The notes beneath the pieces were generated by a model, which had not been told where the DNA came from, made no database searches, and worked only from the letters and a program-made list of their open reading frames with translations. DNA of 64,000 bases from Streptomyces collinus. GTDB lineage: Bacteria > Actinomycetota > Actinomycetes > Streptomycetales > Streptomycetaceae. Position numbers and translations under genes: made by a program. The stretch lies in assembly GCF_031348265.1 (NCBI RefSeq), contig NZ_CP133771.1:4464001-4528000 (forward strand), read 5' to 3'. Shown piece by piece: positions 24,778-34,122 of the stretch (position 1 is the stretch's first letter; each line of letters starts with the position of its first letter).

Positions 24778-26469
24778 TCAGGCGTCCCTGCGCACCTCGA
24801 CCACGCGGAACCGGTTGGCGACGAACGCCCCGTCACACAGCGCGGCACTCGCCGCCGGGTTGCCGCCCGACCCGTGGAAGTCGGAGAACGCGGCCGTCTG
24901 GTTGACGTACACCCCGCCCGTGAGGTTCAGCGACAGCTGCGCCGCCTCCTCCAGGCAGGCTTCCTGCACGTCCCGCTCGACCTCCGCGTCGGTCGTGTAC
25001 GCCCCGACGGTCATCGCGCCCTTCTCCCGGACCGTCCGCCGCAGCAGCTCCACCGCGTCCGTCGCCGAGTCGACCGCCACGGCGAAGGACACCGGCCCGA
25101 AGCACTCGCTCATGTAGGCGGCCTCGTCGTCCGGCTTGGCGCCGTCCAGCTTGACGATGACCGGCGTGCGGACGACGGCCCCCGGGAAGTCGGGGTTGGT
25201 GATCTCGCGGGAGGCCAGGGCGACCTCGCCCAGTCCCGACGCGGCCTCCAGCCGGGCCTTCACGTCCGGGTTGACGATCGCGCCGAGCAGCGCGTTCGCC
25301 CGGGCGTCGTCGCCCAGCAGGCCGTCCACCGACTTGGCGAGGTCCGCGACCACCTCGTCGTAGGACTTGGGGCCCTGGTCCGTGGTGATGCCCTCGCGGG
25401 GGACCAGCAGGTTCTGCGGGGTCGTGCACATCTGGCCGCTGTACAGGGACAGCGAGAACGCCAGGTTGGAGAGCATGCCCTTGTAGTCGGACGTGGAGTG
25501 GACGACGACCGTGTTGACGCCGGCCTTCTCCGTGTAGACCTGCGCCTGGCGGGCGTTGGCCTCCAGCCAGTCGCCGAACTCGGTCGAGCCCGTGTAGTCG
25601 ATGATCCGGATCTCGGGGCGCAGCGCGAGCGTCTTGGCGATGCCCTCGCCGGGGCGTTCGGCGGCCAGGGCGACGAGGTTCGGGTCGAAGCCGGCCTCGG
25701 TGAGCACCTCGCGCGCGACCTGCACGGTGAGGGCGAGCGGCAGCACCGCGCGCGGGTGGGGCTTGACCAGGACGGCGTTGCCGGTGGCGAGGGAGGCGAA
25801 CAGGCCCGGGTAGCCGTTCCACGTGGGGAAGGTGTTGCAGCCGATCATCAGGGCGATGCCGCGCGGGACCGGCGTGAACTGCTTGTTCATGGCCAGCGGG
25901 TCGCGCTTGCCCTGGGGCTTGGTCCACTCGGCGTTGTCGGGCGTGCGCACCTGCTCGACGTAGGCGTAGGCCACGGCTTCCATGCCGCGGTCCTGGGCGT
26001 GCGGGCCGCCCGCCTGGAACGCCATCATGAACGCCTGGCCGGAGGTGTGCATGACCGCGTGCGCGAACTCGTGCGTCCGGTCGCTGATGCGCTTGAGGAT
26101 CTCCAGGCAGACCACCGCGCGCTGCTCCGCGCCCGCGTCGCGCCAGGCGCGCTGGCCGGCCTTCATGGCGGGCAGCAGCACGTCGAGGTCCGCGTGCGGG
26201 TACGTCACGCCGAGGTCGACGCCGTAGGGGGACGTCTCGCCGCCCACCCAGTCGTCCGTGCCCGGCTGGCCGAGGTCGAGACGGGAGCCGAGCAGGGCGT
26301 CGAAGGCGGCCTTGCCCGCCGCCGCGTCCAGGCTGCCGTTCTCCCCGTAGGCCTTCGGGTGCTCGGGGTGCGGGGACCAGTACGCGCGCGTGCGGATCGC
26401 TTCCAGCGCCTGGTCGAGGGTGGACCGGTGCCGGGCGATCAGCTCGTGCGCCGAGAGTGCGGCGGTCAT
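24778..26469 (-). CDS. paaN: Phenylacetic acid degradation protein PaaN, aldehyde dehydrogenase family
   Basis: 563 residues, aldehyde-dehydrogenase superfamily, long N-terminal extension starting SAHELIARHRSTLDQALEAI as in PaaN. The nucleophile cysteine is in YSGQMCTTPQNLL, and NAD-domain blocks include VLVKPHPRAVLPLAL and DYTGSTEFGDWLE. PaaN-type enzymes oxidise the ring-opened aldehyde intermediate of the phenylacetyl-CoA pathway. No paaABCDE oxygenase genes are in the window. Its promoter is shared with the divergent dehydrogenase/TetR operon and contains the operator at 26560-26573. Confidence 0.9.
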   Translation of the reverse strand: MTAALSAHELIARHRSTLDQALEAIRTRAYWSPHPEHPKAYGENGSLDAAAGKAAFDALLGSRLDLGQPGTDDWVGGETSPYGVDLGVTYPHADLDVLLPAMKAGQRAWRDAGAEQRAVVCLEILKRISDRTHEFAHAVMHTSGQAFMMAFQAGGPHAQDRGMEAVAYAYVEQVRTPDNAEWTKPQGKRDPLAMNKQFTPVPRGIALMIGCNTFPTWNGYPGLFASLATGNAVLVKPHPRAVLPLALTVQVAREVLTEAGFDPNLVALAAERPGEGIAKTLALRPEIRIIDYTGSTEFGDWLEANARQAQVYTEKAGVNTVVVHSTSDYKGMLSNLAFSLSLYSGQMCTTPQNLLVPREGITTDQGPKSYDEVVADLAKSVDGLLGDDARANALLGAIVNPDVKARLEAASGLGEVALASREITNPDFPGAVVRTPVIVKLDGAKPDDEAAYMSECFGPVSFAVAVDSATDAVELLRRTVREKGAMTVGAYTTDAEVERDVQEACLEEAAQLSLNLTGGVYVNQTAAFSDFHGSGGNPAASAALCDGAFVANRFRVVEVRRDA

Positions 26470-26559
26470 GGGTGACCAACTCCTCGTCTCAAGAACTCCT
26501 CGTCGAGTTCATGACCTGGGCAGAAACCTGGGCAGGAACACTCGGACAGAGCTAGAGTA

Positions 26560-26573
26560 ACCGAACGATCGGT
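26560..26573. promoter_or_regulatory. TetR-type operator ACCGAACGATCGGT at the paaN divergent promoter
   Basis: Inverted repeat ACCGA-N4-TCGGT in the 160-base divergent region. It matches the ACCG-N6-CGGT core described for PaaR-type regulators of phenylacetate genes, and its twin lies at 29378-29391. A second inverted repeat, GAACTC-N6-GAGTTC (26493-26510), lies in the paaN leader. Confidence 0.7.
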
Positions 26574-26629
26574 CGGTTCAAGGGGGTCCGCCGCATCTGT
26601 GGAAAACCCCGTGCGGGAGGATCGCGCAC

Positions 26630-28153
26630 ATGACAGCACTCGACCTCAGCAGCCCCGTGGCCGTCGTCGGCACCGGCACCATGGGCCAGGGAATCGCCCA
26701 GGTCGCGCTGGTCGCGGGCCATCCCGTACGGCTGTACGACACCGTCCCCGGGCGGGCCCGGAAGGCGGCCGAGGCGATCGGCGCCCGGCTGGACCGGCTC
26801 GTCGAGAAGGACCGGCTCACCGGCCCCGACCGGGACGCCGCCCGCGCCCGGCTGCTGCCCGCCGAGAGCCTCGCCGAGCTCGCCGACTGCGCCCTGGTCG
26901 TCGAGGCGGTCCTGGAGCGGCTGGACGTCAAACAGGAGCTGTTCCGCGACCTGGAGGGCATCGTCTCCGACGACTGCCTGCTCGCCACCAACACCTCGTC
27001 GCTGTCCGTCACCGCCATCGGCGGCGCCCTGCGCGCCCCCGGCCGCTTCGTCGGCCTGCACTTCTTCAACCCCGCGCCGCTGCTGCCGCTGGTCGAGGTC
27101 GTCTCCGGGTTCACCACCGACGTCACCCACGCCACGCGCGCGTACGAGACCGCCCGGGCCTGGGGCAAGACGCCGGTCGCCTGCGCGGACACCCCGGGCT
27201 TCATCGTCAACCGCATCGCCCGGCCCTTCTACGCCGAGGCCTTCGCGGTCTACGAGGCGCAGTGCGCCGACCCGGCCACCATCGACGCCGTGCTGCGCGA
27301 GTCGGGCGGCTTCCGGATGGGCGCGTTCGAGCTGACCGACCTGATCGGCCAGGACGTCAACGAGTCCGTCACGCAGTCGGTCTGGCAGTCCTTCTTCCAC
27401 GACGTGCGCTTCACGCCGTCCCTCGCTCAGCGCCGCCTGGTCGAGTCCGGCCGGCTCGGCCGCAAGACCGGCCACGGCTGGTACGACCACCGCGACGGCG
27501 CCGAGCGTCCCGAGCCGGACACCGCCGAGCGGCGGCAGCCGCCCGCCTACGTCGTCGTCGAGGGAGACCTGGGCCCGGCCGTCGAGCTGCTCGCGCTGAT
27601 CCGTGAGGCGGGCATCCCGGTCCGCGACGAGGGCGACGACGAGGAACAGGGGGCGTGTCTGGTGCTCCCGAGCGGCGGCCGGCTCCTCCTCGCCGACGGG
27701 CAGACCGCCGTGGAATTCCCGGACTTCGTCTACTTCGACCTCGCCCTGGACTACCGCCGGGCCACCCGGATCGCCCTGTCCGCCTCCCAGGACACCTCCC
27801 CGCAGACCCTCGCCGAGGCCATCGGTCTCTTCCAGGCGCTCGGCAAGCAGGTCAGCTTCATCGGCGACATGCCCGGCATGATCGTCGCCCGCACGGTCGC
27901 GCGGATCATCGACCTGGCGCACGACGCGGTCGCCAAGGGCGTGGCCACCGAGGAGGACATCGACACCGCGATGCGCCTCGGTGTCAACTACCCCCTGGGT
28001 CCCTTCGAGTGGAGCCGCCGCCTCGGCCGCACCTGGGCCTACGTGCTCCTGGACGACCTGCACCGGCGCGATCCCTCGGGCCGCTACGCGCCGTCCCTGG
28101 CGCTGTACCGCCACGCCCACGCCCCCGACCCGCGGGAAGGCTCAGCCTCATGA
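26630..28153 (+). CDS. 3-hydroxyacyl-CoA dehydrogenase (PaaH type)
   Basis: 507 residues: an N-terminal NAD Rossmann domain (VVGTGTMGQGIAQVAL), the HFFNPAPLLPLVEVV block with the catalytic histidine, and two C-terminal 3HCDH helical domains. The second one, near residues 400-490, contains GVNYPLGPFEW. The double C-terminal domain is typical of PaaH-like (S)-3-hydroxyadipyl-CoA dehydrogenases. It is head-to-head with paaN, and its stop overlaps the TetR start by ATGA. Confidence 0.92.
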   Translation: MTALDLSSPVAVVGTGTMGQGIAQVALVAGHPVRLYDTVPGRARKAAEAIGARLDRLVEKDRLTGPDRDAARARLLPAESLAELADCALVVEAVLERLDVKQELFRDLEGIVSDDCLLATNTSSLSVTAIGGALRAPGRFVGLHFFNPAPLLPLVEVVSGFTTDVTHATRAYETARAWGKTPVACADTPGFIVNRIARPFYAEAFAVYEAQCADPATIDAVLRESGGFRMGAFELTDLIGQDVNESVTQSVWQSFFHDVRFTPSLAQRRLVESGRLGRKTGHGWYDHRDGAERPEPDTAERRQPPAYVVVEGDLGPAVELLALIREAGIPVRDEGDDEEQGACLVLPSGGRLLLADGQTAVEFPDFVYFDLALDYRRATRIALSASQDTSPQTLAEAIGLFQALGKQVSFIGDMPGMIVARTVARIIDLAHDAVAKGVATEEDIDTAMRLGVNYPLGPFEWSRRLGRTWAYVLLDDLHRRDPSGRYAPSLALYRHAHAPDPREGSAS

Positions 28154-28740
28154 CCACCGCCAAGCGCGACACCTACACCCCGGACACGCTGCTGTCCGTC
28201 GCCGTCCAGGTGTTCAACGAGCGTGGGTACGACGGCACCTCCATGGAGCACCTCTCCAAGGCGGCCGGCATCTCCAAGTCGTCGATCTACCACCATGTGG
28301 CCGGCAAGGAGGAGCTGCTGCGCCGGGCCGTGAGCCGGGCCCTGGACGAGCTCTTCGGGATCCTCGACGAGGAGCACGCGCGCGTGGGGCGTGCCGCCGA
28401 CCGCCTGGAGCACGTCGTCCGGCGCATGGTCGAGGTGCTCATCGCCGAACTGCCCTATGTGACCCTGCTGCTGCGCGTGCGGGGCAACACCGACACCGAG
28501 CGGTGGGCCCTGGAGCGGCGCCGCGACTTCGACCACCGCGTCGCCGACCTGCTCAAGGCCGCCGCCGCGGACGGGGACGTGCGCGCCGACATAGAGGTCC
28601 GGCTGGTGACCCGGCTGGTCTTCGGCATGATCAACTCGATCGTCGAGTGGTACCGGCCGGACGGCCGCGGCATGAACGAGCGCGAGGTGGCCGACGCGGT
28701 GGTGCAGGTGGCCTTCTCCGGCCTGCGCAAGGCCGCCTGA
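28150..28740 (+). CDS. TetR-family regulator, probable PaaR-type repressor of the paaN/dehydrogenase genes
   Basis: 196 residues. The N-terminal helix-turn-helix is MEHLSKAAGISKSSIYHHVAGKEELL. The C-terminal domain has a region (LPYVTLLLRVRG) seen in PaaR/PaaR2-type acyl-CoA sensing repressors, though this is inferred. It is translationally coupled to the 3-hydroxyacyl-CoA dehydrogenase and is therefore autoregulated if it binds the operator at 26560-26573. The same 14-mer before the 2-oxoacid dehydrogenase operon suggests a regulon of at least three transcripts. Confidence 0.88.
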   Translation: MTTAKRDTYTPDTLLSVAVQVFNERGYDGTSMEHLSKAAGISKSSIYHHVAGKEELLRRAVSRALDELFGILDEEHARVGRAADRLEHVVRRMVEVLIAELPYVTLLLRVRGNTDTERWALERRRDFDHRVADLLKAAAADGDVRADIEVRLVTRLVFGMINSIVEWYRPDGRGMNEREVADAVVQVAFSGLRKAA

Positions 28741-28775
28741 CGCGGGCAGCGGGCCTCACCCCCGGGCAGCGGGCC

Positions 28776-29276
28776 TCACCCCTGCGGCTCCAGGTCCTCC
28801 TCCTCGAACACCAGCAGCGTGCGCGTGCTGAGCACCTGCGGGATCGCTTGGAGCCGGGTCAGCACCAGCTCGCGCAGGGACCGGTTGTCGGAGACGTGGA
28901 CCAGCAGCAGTACGTCGAAGTCGCCGCCCATCAGGGCGATGTGGGAGGCGCCGGGCAGCTGTCTGAGCTCCTCGCGCACCGTGCGCCAGGAGTTCTGGAC
29001 GATCTTCAGCGTGATGTAGGCGGAGGTGCCCTGACCTGCCCGCTGGTGGTCGACCCGGGCGCCGAAACCGCGGATCACGCCGTCCTCGACGAGCCGGTTG
29101 ATGCGGGCGTAGGCGTTGGCCCGCGAGACGTGGACCCGGTCGGCGACCGACCGTATCGAGGCGCGGCCGTCCGCCTGGAGCATGCGCAGGATGTCCTGAT
29201 CTATGGCGTCCAGAGGGCGCGGCGGCGGCAGCGGGCCGCTGTCGTCCTGCCGCTCGGCCATTTGTTCAGATGCCAC
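28776..29276 (-). CDS. Lrp/AsnC-family regulator, probably of the adjacent 2-oxoacid dehydrogenase operon
   Basis: 166 residues with the N-terminal helix-turn-helix LDAIDQDILRMLQADGR...ADRVHVSRANAYARINRL and a C-terminal RAM-type effector domain (GDFDVLLLVHVSD). GGGAGG nine bases upstream supports the GTG at 29276 over the ATGs at 29261 and 29297. It is divergent from the E1alpha gene, the arrangement known for BkdR-type regulators. A branched-chain amino acid or 2-oxoacid effector is likely from the family but not shown. Confidence 0.88.
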   Translation of the reverse strand: MASEQMAERQDDSGPLPPPRPLDAIDQDILRMLQADGRASIRSVADRVHVSRANAYARINRLVEDGVIRGFGARVDHQRAGQGTSAYITLKIVQNSWRTVREELRQLPGASHIALMGGDFDVLLLVHVSDNRSLRELVLTRLQAIPQVLSTRTLLVFEEEDLEPQG

Positions 29277-29377
29277 CTGCGCCGACCTCCCTACCATGGA
29301 CGTACTGCGTCCATCTCAGGTTGTGGAGAACCGTTTGTCCACAGCCTGGGGCCACCCATAGCCAAATTGTGCCGTCG

Positions 29378-29391
29378 ACCGAACAATCGGT
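29378..29391. promoter_or_regulatory. TetR-type operator ACCGAACAATCGGT before the first E1alpha gene
   Basis: Identical in form to the site at 26560-26573 except one spacer base. It lies 61 bases upstream of the E1alpha ATG and 102 bases from the Lrp start, in the divergent promoter region. Confidence 0.68.
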
Positions 29392-29451
29392 AGGTGAGGC
29401 GGGTCACAGCCGACGCGCCTCTTCGAGCCGCTCCCACGAGGAGGTGCCGTC

Positions 29452-30603
29452 ATGACGGTCATGGAGCAGCGGGGCGCATACAAGCCGACCCCGCCGCCCG
29501 CCTGGCAGCCCCGGACGGATCCCGCGCCGCTGCTGCCCGACGCCGAGCCGTACCGCGTCCTCGGCACCGAGGCGGCCGCGAAGGCCGACCCCGAGCTGCT
29601 GAGGACGCTGTACGCGCAGCTGGTGAAGGGCCGCCGCTACAACGCGCAGGCCACCGCCCTCACCAAGCAGGGCCGTCTCGCTGTCTACCCCTCCACCACC
29701 GGCCAGGAGGCCTGCGAGGTCGCCGCCGCGATGGTGCTGAAGGAGCAGGACTGGCTCTTCCCCAGCTACCGCGACACCCTCGCCGTGGTCGCCCGCGGCG
29801 TGGACCCGGTGGAGGCGCTCACGCTGCTGCGCGGCGACTGGCACACCGGCTACGACCCCTACGAGCACCGGGTCGCGCCCCTGTGCACCCCGCTCGCCAC
29901 CCAGCTGCCGCACGCCGTGGGCCTGGCGCACGCCGCCCGCCTCAAGGGCGACGACGTGGTCGCGCTGGCCATGGTCGGCGACGGTGGCACCAGCGAGGGC
30001 GACTTCCACGAGGCGCTGAACTTCGCCGCCGTCTGGCAGGCGCCGGTCGTCTTCTTCGTGCAGAACAACGGCTTCGCGATCTCCGTCCCGCTCGCCAAGC
30101 AGACCGCGGCCCCGTCGCTGGCCCACAAGGCCGTCGGCTACGGCATGCCCGGCCGCCTGGTCGACGGCAACGACGCCGCCGCCGTGCACGAGGTGCTCTC
30201 CGACGCCGTACGCCACGCCCGCGCGGGCGGCGGCCCCACCCTCGTCGAGGCGATCACCTACCGCGTCGACGCCCACACCAACGCCGACGACGCGACCCGC
30301 TACCGCGGCGACGCCGAGGTCGAGACCTGGCGCGAACACGACCCGATCCGGCTGCTGGAGCGCGAGCTGACCGGGCGCGGCCTGCTCGACGAGGCCGGCA
30401 TCGAGGCCGCCCGCCAGGACGCCGAGACCATGGCGGCCGCCCTGCGTGAGCACATGAACCAGGACCCGGCCCTGGATCCGATGGACCTCTTCACCCACGT
30501 CTACGCCGAGCCCACCCGGCAACTGCGCGAGCAGCAGGACCAGCTGCGGGCCGAGCTGGAGGCCGAGGCCGACACCGAGCCGGAAGGCGGCACGCACCGA
30601 TGA
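29452..30603 (+). CDS. 2-oxoacid dehydrogenase E1 component alpha subunit (first operon)
   Basis: Thiamine-diphosphate decarboxylase subunit of the branched-chain or pyruvate dehydrogenase type, 383 residues. The ThDP/Mg motif GDGGTSEGDFHEALNFAAVW...NN (GDG...NN) and the LFPSYRD and DAHTNADDATRYR phosphorylation-loop region are present. AGGAGG precedes the ATG. It overlaps the E1beta start by ATGA. Branched-chain substrates are favoured because streptomycetes carry two Bkd clusters that supply starter units for branched fatty acids and polyketides. The catalytic specificity cannot be read directly. Confidence 0.9.
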   Translation: MTVMEQRGAYKPTPPPAWQPRTDPAPLLPDAEPYRVLGTEAAAKADPELLRTLYAQLVKGRRYNAQATALTKQGRLAVYPSTTGQEACEVAAAMVLKEQDWLFPSYRDTLAVVARGVDPVEALTLLRGDWHTGYDPYEHRVAPLCTPLATQLPHAVGLAHAARLKGDDVVALAMVGDGGTSEGDFHEALNFAAVWQAPVVFFVQNNGFAISVPLAKQTAAPSLAHKAVGYGMPGRLVDGNDAAAVHEVLSDAVRHARAGGGPTLVEAITYRVDAHTNADDATRYRGDAEVETWREHDPIRLLERELTGRGLLDEAGIEAARQDAETMAAALREHMNQDPALDPMDLFTHVYAEPTRQLREQQDQLRAELEAEADTEPEGGTHR

Positions 30604-31604
30604 CCACCGTCGCCGTCAAGCCGGCCACCATGGCGCAGGCCTTCACACGGGCGCTGCGCGACGCCATGGCCGCCGACCCCGCCGTGCACGTCATGGGCGA
30701 GGACGTCGGCACCCTCGGCGGCGTCTTCCGCGTCACCGACGGACTCGCCAAGGAGTTCGGCGAGGACCGCTGCACGGACACCCCGCTCGCCGAGGCGGGC
30801 ATCCTCGGCACGGCCGTCGGCATGGCCATGTACGGCCTGCGGCCGGTCGTGGAGATGCAGTTCGACGCGTTCGCCTACCCGGCGTTCGAGCAGCTCATCT
30901 CGCACGTGGCCCGCACGCGCAACCGCACCCGCGGCAAGATGCCCCTGCCGATCACCATCCGCGTCCCCTACGGCGGCGGCATCGGCGGCGTCGAGCACCA
31001 CAGCGACTCCTCCGAGGCGTACTACATGGCGACTCCGGGGCTCCATGTCGTCACGCCCGCCACGGTCGCCGACGCCTACGGGCTGCTGCGTGCCGCCATC
31101 GCCTCCGACGACCCGGTCGTCGTCCTGGAGCCGAAGCGGCTGTACTGGTCGAAGGATTCCTGGAACCCCGAGGAGCCGACGCCCGTTGAGCCGATAGGCC
31201 GCGCGGTGGTGCGGCGCCCGGGCCGGAGCGTCACGCTCATCACGTACGGGCCGTCCGTACCCGTCTGCATGGAGGCGGCCGAGGCGGCCCGGGCCGAGGG
31301 CTGGGACCTCGAAGTCGTCGACCTGCGCTCCCTGGTGCCGTTCGACGACGAGACGGTGTGCGCCTCGGTACGGCGGACGGGCCGTGCGGTCGTCGTCCAC
31401 GAGTCGGGTTCCTTCGGGGGCCCGGGCGGGGAGATCGCGGCCCGGGTCACGGAGCGCTGCTTCCACCACCTGGAGGCGCCGGTGCTGCGCGTGGCCGGGT
31501 TCGACATCCCGTACCCGCCGCCGATGCTGGAGCGCCACCACCTGCCCGGTGTGGACCGGATCCTGGACGCCGTGGGGCGCCTGCAGTGGGAGGCCGAGAG
31601 CTGA
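30600..31604 (+). CDS. 2-oxoacid dehydrogenase E1 component beta subunit (first operon)
   Basis: 334 residues, transketolase-like pyrimidine-binding fold. MGEDVGTLGGVFRVTDGL, VEMQFDAFAYPAFEQ, RIPYGGGIGGVEHHSDS and the C-terminal VDRILDAVGRL are standard E1beta blocks. Together with the alpha subunit it forms the alpha2beta2 decarboxylase. Overlaps both neighbours (ATGA at the start, one base TGATG at the end), so the three subunits are made in step. Confidence 0.93.
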   Translation: MTTVAVKPATMAQAFTRALRDAMAADPAVHVMGEDVGTLGGVFRVTDGLAKEFGEDRCTDTPLAEAGILGTAVGMAMYGLRPVVEMQFDAFAYPAFEQLISHVARTRNRTRGKMPLPITIRVPYGGGIGGVEHHSDSSEAYYMATPGLHVVTPATVADAYGLLRAAIASDDPVVVLEPKRLYWSKDSWNPEEPTPVEPIGRAVVRRPGRSVTLITYGPSVPVCMEAAEAARAEGWDLEVVDLRSLVPFDDETVCASVRRTGRAVVVHESGSFGGPGGEIAARVTERCFHHLEAPVLRVAGFDIPYPPPMLERHHLPGVDRILDAVGRLQWEAES

Positions 31605-33052
31605 TGGCACACGCTTCTGGCATGCACAGCCTGGAGTTCAAGCTGCCCGACCTCGGGGAGGGGCTCACCGAGGCGGAAATCGTACGGTGGCTTGTCGAGG
31701 TCGGAGACCTCGTCACCATCGACCAGCCGGTCGTCGAGGTCGAGACGGCCAAGGCGATGGTCGAGGTGCCGTGCCCCTACGGCGGCGTGGTCACGGCCCG
31801 CTTCGGCGAGGAGGGCACGGAACTGCCCGTCGGGGCACCGCTGATCACGGTGGCGGTGGGGGAGAAGCCCGCCGCCGGCACCGGCGACACCGGCACCGGG
31901 GGCTCGGGCAACGTCCTGGTCGGGTACGGCACCTCCGAGGCGCCCGCGCGGCGCCGCCGGGTCCGGCAGGAGCGGCCCCTGTCGGGCGCGTCCGCGACAG
32001 CCGGGCAGGCCGGTGCCGGGGCGGTGAACGGACGGGCCGAAGCCACCGCTGCCCCGGTGGACGCGCAGGCCGCGGGGGCCGCGGCGACGGTGAACGGGCA
32101 GGCGGGCGGCCTGGCCACGGAGGACGGACCCGTTCCCGTGATCTCGCCCCTGGTGCGCCGGCTGGCCCGGCAGAACGGCCTGGACCTGCGGGAGCTGACC
32201 GGCTCCGGCCCGGACGGGCTGATCCTGCGGGCGGACGTCGAGTACGCCCTGCGCGCCGCAGGCCGGGGTGCCACGGCGGCGCCGGCGGCCGAACCGCACC
32301 CACCCGTGCCGCAGGCACCGAGCCCGGCCCCCGTGCCGGGATCCCCGGCGGCAGCGGCCCCCGCCGAGATCCGCACCCCGCTCAAGGGCATCCGGGGCGC
32401 CGTCGCCGACAAGCTGGCGCGCAGTCGCCGCGAGATCCCGGACGCCACCTGCTGGGTGGACGCCGACGCCACGGAGCTGATGCGGGCGCGCACGGCCATG
32501 AACGCGGCCGGCGGGCCGAAGATCTCCCTCCTCGCCCTGCTGGCCCGGATCTGCACCGCCGCCCTCGCCCGTTTCCCCGAGCTCAACTCCACGGTGGACG
32601 CCGAGGCCAGGGAGATCGTCCGGTTCGGCCATGTGCACCTGGGCTTCGCGGCGCAGACCGACCGGGGCCTGGTCGTCCCGGTCGTACGGGACGCGCACGC
32701 ACGCGACGCCGAGTCGCTGACCGCCGAGTTCGCCCGGCTGACCGAGGCGGGCCGGACGGGGACGCTCACCCCGGGCGAACTCACCGGCGGCACGTTCACG
32801 CTGAACAACTACGGCGTCTTCGGCGTCGACGGCTCCACCCCGATCATCAACCACCCCGAGGCCGCCATGCTCGGCGTCGGCCGCATCGTCCCCAAGCCGT
32901 GGGTGCACGAGGGCGAGCTGGCGGTGCGGCAGGTCGTCCAGCTCTCGCTCACCTTCGACCACCGGGTGTGCGACGGCGGCGTGGCGGGCGGTTTCCTGCG
33001 CTACGTAGCGGATTGCGTGGAGCAGCCGGCGGTGCTGCTGCGGACGCTGTGA
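31604..33052 (+). CDS. Dihydrolipoamide acyltransferase E2 (first operon)
   Basis: 482 residues. One lipoyl domain (residues 8-85) carries the lysine to be lipoylated in ETAKAMVEV. Ala/Pro/Thr linkers flank a peripheral-subunit-binding domain (SPLVRRLARQNGLDLREL...). The C-terminal acyltransferase ends with the catalytic TFDHRVCDGG (DHRxxDG, His). It would accept branched acyl groups from E1 and pass electrons to E3, which is not encoded here. The ATG at 31604 overlaps the E1beta stop; an internal Met at residue 7 is an alternative start. Confidence 0.93.
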   Translation: MAHASGMHSLEFKLPDLGEGLTEAEIVRWLVEVGDLVTIDQPVVEVETAKAMVEVPCPYGGVVTARFGEEGTELPVGAPLITVAVGEKPAAGTGDTGTGGSGNVLVGYGTSEAPARRRRVRQERPLSGASATAGQAGAGAVNGRAEATAAPVDAQAAGAAATVNGQAGGLATEDGPVPVISPLVRRLARQNGLDLRELTGSGPDGLILRADVEYALRAAGRGATAAPAAEPHPPVPQAPSPAPVPGSPAAAAPAEIRTPLKGIRGAVADKLARSRREIPDATCWVDADATELMRARTAMNAAGGPKISLLALLARICTAALARFPELNSTVDAEAREIVRFGHVHLGFAAQTDRGLVVPVVRDAHARDAESLTAEFARLTEAGRTGTLTPGELTGGTFTLNNYGVFGVDGSTPIINHPEAAMLGVGRIVPKPWVHEGELAVRQVVQLSLTFDHRVCDGGVAGGFLRYVADCVEQPAVLLRTL

Positions 33053-33138
33053 TTCCTGTTCCTCCTCCGAGCTGGTGTTCGTGATCGCGTCGCTTCCCCC
33101 GCGTTCCGTGTGATCGCGGGGGCACGCATACTCGGGGT

Positions 33139-34122
33139 GTGACCGCGTACCAGCACCCCGGCGAGCCAGGCGCCGCGACCGGCCCCGCGCACGGGGCGGG
33201 CCCCGCCCGGTACGACGCCGTCGTGCTCGCCGGCGGTGCCGCCCGGCGCCTGGGCGGCACGGACAAACCGGGCGTGCGGGTGGGCGGGCGGCCCCTGCTC
33301 GACCGGGTGCTCGCGGCTTGCGCCACCGCTCGCACCACCGTCGTGGTCGCCGCGCCCCGCCCGACCGCGCGGCCCGTGACCTGGGCCCGCGAGGACCCGC
33401 CCGGCGGCGGACCGCTCGCCGCACTGGACGCCGGGCTCCGTCTCACCACCGCCGAACACGTCGTGGTGCTCTCCGCCGACCTGCCGTTCCTCCACGAGCC
33501 GACCGTGGACCGCATGCTGAGCACGCTGCGGACGAGCGGCGGCGACGGCGTGCTGCTGACCGACCCGGGCGGCCGTGACCAGCCACTCGTGGCCGCCTAC
33601 CGCGCGCCGCGGCTGCGTGAGGAACTCGCGCTCCTCGCCGGCCGGCACGGCGCCCTCGCCGGTCTGCCCCTGCGGCGTCTCACCGCCGAGCTGGATCTCA
33701 CCCGCATCTCCGACCCCGTCGCGTCCTTCGACTGCGACACCTGGGACGACATCGCCACCGCCAGGGCACGTATCAGGGAGCATGGGCACGTGTTGGATGA
33801 ATGGATTTCCGCCGTCAAGGACGAACTGGGCATCGACCTCGCTGTCGACACCCGGGGCCTGCTCGACCTCGCCCGCGTCGCCGCCCACGGTGTGGACCGG
33901 CCCGCGGCGCCGCTGACCACCTTCCTCGTCGGCTACGCGGCCGCACAGGCCGGAGGCGGCCCCGAGGCCGTCGCCGAGGCCGCCCGCAAGGCCGAGGCCC
34001 TCGCCGCCCGCTGGGCGCGGGAGAGCACCGCCGAGGACCGGCCCTCCGGCGACGGGCAGCAGCCCGCGCAGGGCGATGTCGCCCCCGACGCCACCCCCGA
34101 CACCCGCCCGGACGCCGGATGA
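33139..34122 (+). CDS. MobA-like nucleotidyltransferase fused to a DUF6457 domain
   Basis: The N-terminal 200 residues have the NTP-transferase signature VVLAGGAARRLGGTDKP, with the lysine of the MobA motif. They also carry VLSADLPFL, where D binds Mg-GTP. This fits molybdenum cofactor guanylyltransferase. The C-terminal ~95 residues (MDEWISAVKDELG...FLVGYAAAQAGG) are a helical DUF6457-type domain also found as a stand-alone in actinobacteria. The start is GTG at 33139. The following MoeA-like gene overlaps by ATGA, consistent with Moco maturation. Confidence 0.85.
   Translation: MTAYQHPGEPGAATGPAHGAGPARYDAVVLAGGAARRLGGTDKPGVRVGGRPLLDRVLAACATARTTVVVAAPRPTARPVTWAREDPPGGGPLAALDAGLRLTTAEHVVVLSADLPFLHEPTVDRMLSTLRTSGGDGVLLTDPGGRDQPLVAAYRAPRLREELALLAGRHGALAGLPLRRLTAELDLTRISDPVASFDCDTWDDIATARARIREHGHVLDEWISAVKDELGIDLAVDTRGLLDLARVAAHGVDRPAAPLTTFLVGYAAAQAGGGPEAVAEAARKAEALAARWARESTAEDRPSGDGQQPAQGDVAPDATPDTRPDAG

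Noticed and set aside
24874..26475. A 533-residue plus-strand frame across paaN
   Set aside because: Complement of an intact PaaN coding sequence with all family motifs; the antisense frame has no recognisable domain.
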